Shown: one piece after another, positions 10,231-22,026 of the stretch
Numbering within the stretch: the stretch's first letter is position 1
Layout: each line of letters opens with the position of its first letter
From: Dryas octopetala
Taxonomy: Eukaryota > Streptophyta > Magnoliopsida > Rosales > Rosaceae
NCBI GenBank assembly: GCA_963921425.1
Contig: OY992835.1
Location: 18,910,001 to 18,974,000, forward strand
Direction of reading: 5' to 3'
DNA length: 64,000 nt
Made by a program: the position numbers and the translations under genes
Notes under the pieces: model-generated
Databases searched by the model: none
What the model was told of the DNA's origin: nothing
What the model saw: the letters and a program-made list of their open reading frames with translations, nothing else

Positions 10231-10696
10231 TATGCGTGCGGGTGCCTGTGTTAGTGCATGGAAATTTCGACGAAGTTTCCAAGCGCGCTCTCCAATGGTA
10301 CAGGATCCTCCTCCTATATTTATCCTCGTGATCTCGTCGGACGATCAGCAATGTAGCTGTGTAAAAGCCGTTTGAGTCGTTTGACAGTTACTCTCTCTCT
10401 CAGTCTCTCTCACTCCTTAAATAGGTTCTGTAATTTGCATAGCTCGCTGGCTGTTTGTTTTTTTTCCCAACAGCCCATTTTTGTTGCTTCGATCCATTTT
10501 CCCGGGACATTAATCCTAAAACAAGCAAAACTAATCCCAAAACAAAAAAAATGAAAAAAAAATACCCCATTAATTTGTATTGTAGGTGTTGCTTGCTTTG
10601 CTGCTCTGTGTCTGTTTGATTGGGAGCTGGTGGGCCCCCACGACGTCGTTTTAAGGGAAGAGGTAGAGGAAGAGAGCGAGCGAGAGAGAGAGAGCC
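10231..10696 (+). promoter_or_regulatory. Promoter and 5' UTR region of the Ca2+-ATPase gene
   Basis: A TATA-like CTATATTTA at about 10313-10321 lies 376 bp before the start codon. CT-rich tracts follow (about 10390-10410), and a GAGAGAGAGAGA run sits just before the ATG (about 10678-10693), typical of plant 5' UTRs. The exact transcription start cannot be read from sequence. Confidence 0.45.
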
Positions 10697-13600
10697 ATGG
10701 ACTACTCCCGTGGGTCCGCCTCTTCGACCAATGGGTTGTTGCAGAGGTCGTCGTCTGGGCGCCAATTAAACGACGATATGGAGGCTGGCGCTGCCAAGGT
10801 CACCCTCACTACCGAGTTCGACGATGCCCGGGCAGGATCAGACGACATGCCGTCCAGTACTACCGATGATCCATTTGACGTTACCCACACCAAGAATGCC
10901 TCCTTTGAGACGCTCAAAAGATGGAGGGTACGCCAATCCATTAATGCCCCATTTCGTTTCTTTTTATTTATTTATTTGTTTTTGCTAAGAATTCAATCAC
11001 AGTCTTGCAATGCCGTACAATTAATGCATGTGGTTGCTAGCTAGCATTGTATTTCTGGTGCTTGGTGCAACTTGGTAGTACTGCTTTGAGGATTGGATTC
11101 GATGTGGGTTGATTGATTTCAACAGAAAATGAATCGGCATTGTTATGTTCCTATTGGAATTTGAAAGGAAATCAAATCAAGTTTTGCAATCTAACATCAA
11201 TGTCAAATTCTATGGATGTAATATTGTAATCACACACTGACACATCCATATAAAAGGTATAGAAATGGGATAATTTTTTGCGAATGGATCCGCATTGTCG
11301 CTCTAGTATTGTTTTTGGGGTTCGGGTTGTTAAGGAAGAGCGCATGTTCATGAATTGTTGATGCAAATGGAGATCAACCACTCACTATGTTATGATAATG
11401 TGAATTTGGATTAATTACAAAATACATATGAAATGCACTTTTTCACATTCTTCCAGGAGAGATCATTTAAGTGGGTTCATCTTGATACAATTCAAGTGAA
11501 TTAGATTAAAAGTTTATGTCCTTTAAGATTTTCATTAGCTTATAAAGAGTATAGAATGATATGTATGCTGTAACTTCCTCAATGCACAAAGTTTTCGTTC
11601 CGCTGTGACGCCGTGTTAATATGTCACTTCTAAAATGTTAATCTAGGATGGGCAATGCAGGGAGGGAGGATTGAGTGCGGCTTAATATATGAGTCCTACA
11701 GGCTGGGTTTACCTTCATTTAGTATCTTCATAATTTATTTTCAGTTATATTTCCTTACCAATTTTTTTTTATTAGCTGGTGCGTCTAACTCTAGTTTTTA
11801 GGTTGAAAAATAAAATTGTATATTTCTGTTTGGAGTTTGTATTAAAAGAGGTTTGGTTCTTTGCAGCAAGCAGCACTAGTTTTAAATGCTTCCCGCCGAT
11901 TTCGGTACACTCTGGACTTAAAAAAGGAAGAAGATAAAGACCATAGAAAGAGGATGATTAGATCCCATGCACAAGTCATAAGAGTAATGTTTTCAACAAT
12001 AACAAACTTTTCATTTTGGTGATCATTGGTACTGTTTTTGTCAGTTCTAATCGATGATAACTTGTAATATTAGGCAGCATTGCTTTTCAGATTGGCAGGA
12101 GAACAGAAAATCGGTATGTTACTCTTTGGAATCTCTTGAGAGTCTCCACAATTGGTTCTTATATGATTTATTCTTTCTTGTTTTTGAAAGTGTTTTTGAG
12201 CTAAACTTTATTATAGAAAAAGGGAATACCAAAGAAATATTTTGATGAGATATATGGGATGGAATTTAAAAGTACTTGTAACTAATTCCTAAAAAGATAT
12301 ACAACAGTAGAACAAGTTTTTTTGTTTTTTGTTTAATAATTTTATTCTTTATTTTTAATTTTAAAGAAGAAACATACACAATTTTATTAATTCATGATAT
12401 ACTCTCCCCCTTACCCCCAACATCAAGATGAATTAAACTATAGGGAATATTATTTCTCTTCATCCAAATAGTCCAAAGAACCGCCATATTGAACTTCACC
12501 ATGGAGTAATGATCTTCTTACTACCTCCAAGGCTCTAACTCCTAAATAATACTTGACCAACAAACACTGGAAATTCTTTAAACATATCTCTACGCATATT
12601 TTTTCCACTCTGATGTCAGATGCCATTCCAGTTTATTATTTGCATGATTTACTTATTTCCAAATGATGTAGGGTTAGACACAACGGTAACAACCCCAAAT
12701 CCAGATGGTGATTTTGGAATTGGACTAGAACAACTTCTTTCATTGACCAGGGATCATAATATGTCTGCTCTACAGCAATATGGAGGGGTAAGTCCATTAC
12801 AAATGTATTTCTCCGTGTTTTCGCAATTTTATGTGTGCTTTGCTTACTTAATGTAGTTGTCACTTCATCAGGTTAAAGGCCTATCATCTTTGCTAAAAAC
12901 AAATGCGGAGAAGGGAATTGACGGGGATGAGATGGACTTAGATAAACGAAAGAATACGTATGGATCAAATACATATCCTCGGAAAAAAGGGCGGAGTTTC
13001 CTGGTATAATATCTTATTATAAGGTGTTACTTTTTTTATTAGTTACTATTTGCATATAGGAAGAAGTTGCTATAACTACTATTCATTCCTGTGTTTTGGC
13101 CTGCAGAGGTTCATTTGGGAAGCTTGGCAAGATTTAACTCTTATAATCTTGATCATAGCTGCGGTGGTGTCATTGGGACTTGGAATAAAAACAGAGGTGT
13201 GCTTGGCCTGCATATTAAGTTATTAACCCATCATTTTTGTCCCATCGGTTGATTAAGCATTGTTAATAGATGGCTTTGTGAGAAATTAGGTTTTGGGATA
13301 ACATGATTTTAAGCTTATTTCATGCAAGGAAAAACCGTTGGATCCTCCTCCATTCATCACTTTTTTATATTATCACTTATTCTTTGGAATACTTGAAATC
13401 TACTAATTTTTCCCTCCTTTATTCTCTCCGTTAATCTATAACTAAATGATGCTTGTTGGTCTAATTATCTTGATGATTTGTATTTCCATTTTTTCTTTTT
13501 TCTTAAATTTTCATTAACTAGTGCTTTCTAACTTTTTTCTTTTGATATTCCCCACAGGGTCTGGAAGAAGGATGGTATGATGGAGGAAGCATTTTCTTTG

Positions 13601-16600
13601 CCGTTTTTCTTGTTATAATTGTTACAGGTACTGGGATTGATTTTGTAATTGTTATATATATATAAATGTGTCACATGGTTTCCATGTTGATACTTGATAG
13701 TAAAGATGTAAACAGATTTGATACTAATGTATGTGGGTTTTGGAATAATTCATACAGATTCCAAATTTATTTTCTTCCTAACTCTTGTCATCCAATAGAG
13801 TAATGGTGATGTTTTGTCCTTGTGGAAATGTAGTATATGCAATATTTTCTATAGAAGGAATAGACTGTCTTGGTCTGCTATGTGTGACGGCTAGAGCAGG
13901 GACTTTTGTACTAGAATTACAAGCATGAATGTACCTGTCTAGGTAGTCAGTTTGGAGGGATCCCATTTTGAAAAATGGAACAAATTATCATTCTTGATTT
14001 TAATTTAATTAGAAATCATCTTAGAAGCAAGAGACTGACTGTCTCCTTTTCTTTAACATGTTTTGTTGTTTTTTTTTTCCCAGCTGTTAGTGATTATCGA
14101 CAATCTCTTCAGTTTCAAAATCTAAATGCGGAAAAGCAAAATATACAATTGGAGGTGTGTACTCTAACATTGTTGGAATATTAACATTCAATTTATTTTT
14201 TATGCTAAATTAACTATATATTTGAAAATTTCTGCAGGTCATGAGGGGTGGTAGAACCGTAAAGATTTCAATCTTTGATATTGTGGTTGGCGATGTTGTA
14301 CCTCTTAGAATAGGTGATCAGGTGAGTGTGCTTAATGATTTAGTTTGTCCTGCTGGGATTTATATTATTATATTGTTATGTAATCAAATTATTTTTTCGT
14401 ACTTAGGTCCCTGCTGATGGAGTCTTAATCTCCAGTCATTCTCTGGCCATTGATGAATCTAGCATGACTGGTGAAAGCAAGATTGTAAGTGGTTATACAT
14501 ACCTTGTAGTAATTTAATTATCTGATTGTTAATTCTTATAACTATTAAGCACCATCTCTTTCAGGTTCAAAAGAATCAGAAAGCACCATTCTTAATGTCT
14601 GGTTGCAAAGTTGCTGATGGAGTGGGTACTATGCTGGTAAGATCTCAGTTGTTTTTTATGTGTTGCATTTCTCAGAATTTGATAATCTTTGATATTATAC
14701 CGAAAGAATCATGCTTTTTGTTTTTATCGTTTAACTTTTTTATTTTGGATGGTGATCATATCATTGGATGGTGATCATATCATTGGATTGTTCTGAGTAC
14801 TGGTTCTTAATTAAGATAAATGTGTTTTATATGGCATTGTTTAATTCATCATCTAATTCATTTATTTCCTTATATTTTTGGTGAACATCAGTTTCTTCTG
14901 GGGATCTTAGAAAAATTAAGAATACTGACTTTTGATTTGAGACAATATTTACACTGTTTGATCATAATATCATATATGTTTCCATCCAACAATAAAAAAA
15001 ATATTGTTGCACGAATCTACCCATAGAATAAAACTTAAATAGACACAGAATTCTGCTTGCTGCATGACCCTTCATGTATGATCTAAAACATCTTTAGTTT
15101 TTATGTTAAACATCCTCCTTACCTGTTAAGTAAGGATGCTAGATATTCTATTGACTTGGTTACAAGGGGGTCTTGATGTCCTTACATTATATATTGTTAG
15201 AGCCTTAGAGGTTGGCCGAAGGGAATAGGTTTATTTTTAGAGTGTCAATTTTAAAAATCCGTCTTTTTCTTCTTTGCTTCTGCCCATTAAAATATTCAGT
15301 TTGGTTTGATACTTAAAATACTTTATATATTAGTATAGAGGGAGCTTAGAATTTAAAAGTCAAAATATTTCTATACAGAGTACTTTTTATTGATTACATC
15401 CAAGACTTTGGATATTAACAAGTAGGATGTTGATGTATAGTTGCAGCTATACTCCATTATCACAGAATCTGTCCCTTTGCTTGCTACAATTATCAAACTT
15501 TTGGATTGTGTGTGCGCGCATGCGTGCAAACACAACAATCGACTAACTTTTGAATTTTATTTTGATTTATACTGATGCTGAAGAGCCATGTTTCTGGAAT
15601 TTGTCCTTCAATGCTATAGTTGGTACAAGCATGCATCAAATTTCTTTTAAACTAACTATACAACCAAGTTGCTCAACCTTTTTGGCTATCTGTAGGTAAC
15701 TGGTGTTGGAATCAATACTGAATGGGGATTGTTAATGGCAAGTATCTCAGAAGATACCGGTGAAGAAACTCCTTTACAGGTTTTTACTTTTTTCCTCAAA
15801 TATTGTTGCCTTAACTATAGCAAATTCATTAGTTACAGCTTAAGGTTATCTTTTGGTGATCTGTGTCTGTGATAGGTGCGCTTGAATGGAGTTGCGACTT
15901 TTATAGGCATAGTTGGGCTTTCAGTAGCTCTTTTGGTGCTTGCTGTCCTTTGGATCAGGTAATACTGTCATCATTGAATAATTTATATCCTATTGCATGA
16001 ATTTTTTATCCTCTTATCAGCTACACTCTTATTTGAATTTTAGATACTTTACTGGAAATTCAAGAAATCCGGATGGAACTGTCCAATTTATAGCTGGCCA
16101 GACTAGCGCTAGTGATGCTTTTGATGGAGCCGTCAAAATTTTCACCATTGCCGTAAGTGAAGTTTCTGAATGCTTGTTAGGTTTAATGTTACACGTTGGT
16201 CTTTGTTTGAAAATTTTTAGAACCTTTCAGGTCACCATTGTGGTTGTTGCAGTGCCTGAAGGGTTACCTTTGGCCGTTACCTTGACGTAAGTAGCAGCCA
16301 CCACATTTGCTTCAGGTTGCAATAATGATGGGGCTAAGTCTAATATACCAATATTGTTCTCATTTATCTTATCAATTTTGCATCTGTACTTCAATTCTAT
16401 GACAGGCTAGCATACTCGATGAAGAAAATGATGGCAGATAAAGCATTGGCAAGTATCTTTGTGTTTCTTTTTTCTGTTTTTGGCTAGTTTACCATCATTA
16501 TGTTTAAAATTTTCTATAATTTTTTGTTCTACAATTAATTGAATTAAGAAAAATTCTGGTAAACCAATTTTGTTTGTCAATTCTTGTAAAACCAGTTTCT

Positions 16601-19600
16601 TACAGCAGCATATGTGTAGGTGCGTAGGCTGTCAGCCTGTGAAACTATGGGCTCAGCAACAACAATTTGCAGTGATAAAACAGGAACATTGACTTTGAAT
16701 CAGGTGGGCTCTATACTCAAAACTGAATTTTTTTCCTTCAAATTTTAAATACAGGTTCTTGGACAGTATGCAAAACATGAAGGTCATTTAGTGGTAACAA
16801 TATGAAAAATTTCTTCGTACAAAGAGTTAATGGAAAATATATTATATATCAGATGACTGTGGTTGAGGCATATGTTGGGAGAAAGAAGATAAATCCACCA
16901 GATGATTCCTCACAGTTGCATCCAGTGGTTTGCACTCTGCTAAGTGAGGGCATTGCACAGAATACCACTGGCAATGTATTTGTGCCAGAGGTAATACTTT
17001 TTCTTTTGGGTTTTCACAGAATCACAATATCATCATCATCAAGACATTGTTTTCCTCAGCTGCTGAACTATGGTGGCTATTTTTAATTTAATATATTGAT
17101 TTTTGAACAAAAATTCATTTTATTTAGCAGGGTGGTGAAGTAGAGGTTACTGGATCTCCCACAGAAAAGGCTATACTTTCATGGGCAGTCAAGGTTCTAT
17201 TTTAATGTGTTTTAGAGTCTACTTTGGTATTTTTTTTTCTCCATATCTGAAATTTTTCTTAGTTATCAAAATCTGTATCGCAGTTGGGGATGAAGTTTGA
17301 TGTTATCAGGTCAGAGTCTACAGTTCTTCACGTTTTTCCTTTCAACTCAGAGAAAAAGCGAGGTGGTGTAGCTCTAAAACGGGTAATTTATTTATTTAAG
17401 GTTTAAAGTCTGAATTTTGCAATCACAAGCTTGAGACTTAGTGGGAGTTGCATAACTAGAAATTTTTTAAACCAACTACGTCTCACGTGGTGCATCAAGT
17501 TACAGATAAGCTTCAAGCAAACCTACTATGCCATGTTTTGTAACATAATTGATACGAATAAAATTCACTATAATGGCTTTCTTAAGCCAAACTGGTCGGC
17601 CAACCCATGTCTACATGCCCTTTAGCTGGGTTTGGCATCAACCTCTTTATGACATGGTAATTGTTGGGTGGTATTTGGATTCACCTATGATAACCATTGC
17701 TTCATTGGACTTCTAAATTGGTGTGTATGAAATACATATATTATGGTCACACACACACACGCACACTCAAAACTAAAAAATAAATAAAAACTCACACATG
17801 CGGGCACGTGTACATGCATGATACTTGCATAAGTACACACACAGAGACATGTAGATGCATATATGAAGTAGATAGGATTGAGATGCGAGTTATTAGTTAA
17901 CCTTGCCACCTCAATCTCCATTTTCCCCTACCTTTCAGTGTACCATAATTCCAGCTGCATGCTACTTTCATAATAGTGCCATGTCTTATCTTTTCTTCCT
18001 CCTTACTGGTATATCATCCTGTTGAATATATGCTCTATTGTCCTTCTCTTTGAAGTTAATTTATCCTATTGATTGTGGCCATAAAAAATCCTGTCAATTA
18101 TAGTGCATTGTGGATATCTTGCACCACCTTTCATTCTGCATTTGTCATCCGGAAAATATCACTATATGCATGTTTTGCATGTACATTTCGACATGCTTAT
18201 ATCAAATGATACATACATAATCTGTAGATACTCATGAACAAAGGAGGCAATAAACTACTTTTACCTTTTATGTGCTTCTCTCTTGTTTGCTTGATTAAGC
18301 GTATGCTAATGAGTTTCTTTACTTTCTTTTTCATGGCAGACTGACTCTAAAGTTCATATACATTGGAAGGGAGCTGCGGAGATAGTTTTATCCGCATGTA
18401 CAAAGTATCTTGACTCAAATGGTTGCTCACAGAACATTAATGAAGACAAGGTTTGGAACATAAGCCATAACAACATATTCAGAAATATCTCTGAGAAAAT
18501 AAAAATGTAGTGAACAAGTGGCATTTATCATAGACATTAAAGTGAAACATAATTCAATAAGTTATGGATGGAGAGTCCATTAAAATATGTTATGTATATG
18601 AACAAGGGCTATAGGTAGCAATTTTAGTCATGGTATTGATGAGCCTCTAAAACTGCTACACACTTAGTTTTGGTAGGTATTCCATAGTTTACAAAATTCT
18701 GAGATAATCCTTTAAAAGGAAGTTTGGTTTGTGGACTGACTTCGATGTAAAATTTATCAGAGATATATGGTTTAAAGTTGATGCATGTTCTGAGTATCAT
18801 GAAAGGATTGAATAATTAATATAGCCTAAATGTGTGAAAGGCTGATAGTGTGGGTGTGTGCAAGCATAAACTCTTTTAATATTTAAGATATAAAATGACC
18901 CAGAAAGAGATAAATAAAAATTCTCATCAAGAACCTCATATCTTGTTGGTTATATGGGAATTGATATGCACAAAACCCTTAGTATCAGTAGATACAGTAA
19001 ATGTAAATTGGATAATAAATTTCTCTTAGAAAGTTGAGAAAAATATTTTGTAGTCCTCTTCAAATTTGTCACTGAAATTTTGGGTATGATTTCTTTTTAC
19101 ACTCTTGTGCAGGAACTTTTCAAGGCAGCTATTAATGACATGGCAGCAAGCAGTTTGCGATGTGTTGCCATTGCATACAGATCATATGAATTGGACAAAG
19201 TTCCTGCTGGGGAAGACCAATTAAGTCAATGGGCTTTACCTGATGATGACCTTGTTTTGCTTGCTATCGTTGGTATAAAGGTAAACATCCAAGAAGAAGT
19301 TTCTCATGAAACTGAATTACGTTTCCTGCCTTTTCATTTTTAATGAGAATGGATCGCGCACACACACAAATAATTATATAAATGCTCCACTGTTTCAGAA
19401 CTTACTTTAGTGTGAGCTTTGCATATTCTTTCTGACTGCCTTTGGAATAGAATAGTACTGTTTTCTTGGACTTTGCTTGCAATATAAAGTATTAATATGT
19501 GGCCTTGTATTATCTTTCTTCACTTTAAGCTAATATGTATCTCCATGATTAGGATCCTTGTCGCCCTGGTGTCAAAGATGCTGTGAAATTATGCACAGAA

Positions 19601-21975
19601 GCTGGTGTTAAGGTAATCTTAAACATTTTCTAAACAATAGCTTCATATTTTATTATATTTGTATAGCCATAACTTCTTATTTATGTTACACTTAAGAAGG
19701 AATATGGTTCATACATCAGTCTGCGAGTTATAATAATTTGAGGTAGGTTTTATTATCTATGAAGTACCTATTAGCCAAGCACTTGCAAATGTATGCTAAA
19801 GGGATGAATTTTGGTGGAAGGATGACTAACTGAAATGCTTAAAGAATGCATTGACAGCCCTTTAATATGGTCCTCATGGTAGACGGGGAGGATTCCAAGG
19901 ATTTTGTTTTATGATTATGATATTCATATTGGGAGGTTCACTTGAAACCATTTAAAAAACTCTTGTTTAGTGTCATGAAGTGTAAGTGTAACAGTAATGG
20001 GAGATATATACAAGCTCTACTTATTTACGCTATACAATATCTTATACGATGCATCTGAAAAATGACTGAATCACATGTTTTTGAACCTATAGGTACGCAT
20101 GGTCACTGGAGACAATCTTCAAACAGCAAAAGCAATCGCATTAGAATGTGGAATACTACTTTCATTTGAAGATGCTATTGAGCCTAATATCATTGAAGGA
20201 AGAACATTCCGTGAATTATCTGAAAAAGAAAGGGAACAAATTGCCAAGAAAATAACGGTATGGTTCCAACTTTGTGGAAATTCTGACAATATGTATTAGC
20301 TTTAGATCTTCAGTCTGTTCCCTTAATAATTCAATCATCTCCTGGAAATGTGAGTCGCATGTTTCTGGATGCACCTAAAGCCAATGAACATTTGATCTAT
20401 GAATGGTGTGGTGTTGTGTAGGTAATGGGGAGATCTTCCCCTAATGACAAGTTATTGCTTGTGCAAGCATTACGTAAGGGCGGAGATGTTGTTGCAGTAA
20501 CAGGAGATGGCACTAATGATGCTCCCGCACTTCATGAGGTTTGTCATCTTTGTAGACTTAATAATTTCATGTGCTGGCACTTTCATGGTTTTGAATTTTA
20601 AAAGTGATCTCAAGATGGATGTGCTAAAATTCTCCTATGACGAACCATCACACACATACACACACAAGCTATTGAGAATATTATTCAAGGTTTTGATTAT
20701 GGGTTTAATGCTCTAAACCATCATGTGCTCACCTTCCACTATTGTAATTTCCTGGTTATAGTTGATCAGATCTTTACCATTTTGTATTTTAGGCAGATAT
20801 TGGTCTTTCTATGGGTATTCAAGGAACTGAAGTTGCAAAAGAAAGCTCAGATATCGTTATCTTGGATGATAATTTTGCTTCTGTTGTAAAGGTAAGTATA
20901 CTTCACATTCACAAGAACTTGTAGTGAAATCTTATGTTACTTTCTTTTCTTTTCTTCCCTGTGGGGGGAACCATCATTAGAATGAAAGTATCACCTTCTC
21001 TCACTTTAGCAGTAGCTTACTGAATCACTTGTGTGTTTAAACTTTAAAGTAATTTTGTTGCTTCTTTTGCATTTAGTTTCTTTTTTTTTTTTTATGTCTC
21101 GGGCATCCGGATCTTTGACCCGACTAATCCCGAGAGTACGTGTAGACCCACCAATCAGGACGGCCAGGACAAATCCCCAACTCCATCGATAGTCGATAGT
21201 GGAATTGGGTGGTGGTTGCCCCAACAGGAGTGTATGCACCCAGTGGGGATCGAACTGAGGACCTTGCAAACTAGGCAGACTTTCCCAACTCGTCCTTTTG
21301 CATTTAGTTTCTTTAAGATAAAATGGATGTAAATTCTCAAAGTTTGTAAACCTCAGTCCTTAGATTTAGCTTCTAGATGGATCTCAATCAAAAGGTCTAT
21401 GGAAAGGCATGGTCTTGAATCTTGATAGGTCTTGCTCAAGGTTTGAGGCGTGTCATCACTCCTGCAGCCTGCCTTTTATTTGAATATGCATATTATGCAC
21501 TTATTGCTTCTGTTTTTTTTCCCCACATGCCTCTTTATTTGTAATTGTTATAACATATTTAGACTTGTGTAGAGCTATTTATAAGATGGAACACAATATC
21601 TGTATGTTTCCATATTCAATATCACTACTTTGTAGATACTATGATAGGGCCTCTAACCATTAACCTTCTCTTTCGGTTTTCAGAACATTGGTAAAAATAT
21701 TGATATAGTTTTATGGTTAAATAGGTTTTCAACTTTCAGTGCATATAACTTTGTTTTACTCTTCTAATTATTGGATCAGAATGGTGATGTTATTTGTTAT
21801 GAATGATTTTCTCTTTCAACTTTATGTAGGTTGTTCGTTGGGGACGGTCTGTCTATGCAAATATTCAGAAATTTATTCAATTCCAGCTTACTGTTAATGT
21901 TGCAGCTCTTGTAATTAATGTTGTGGCAGCAATATCTGCTGGTCATGTTCCTTTAAATGCAGTACAGGTTAATCT

Positions 21976-22026
<51 letters not shown>

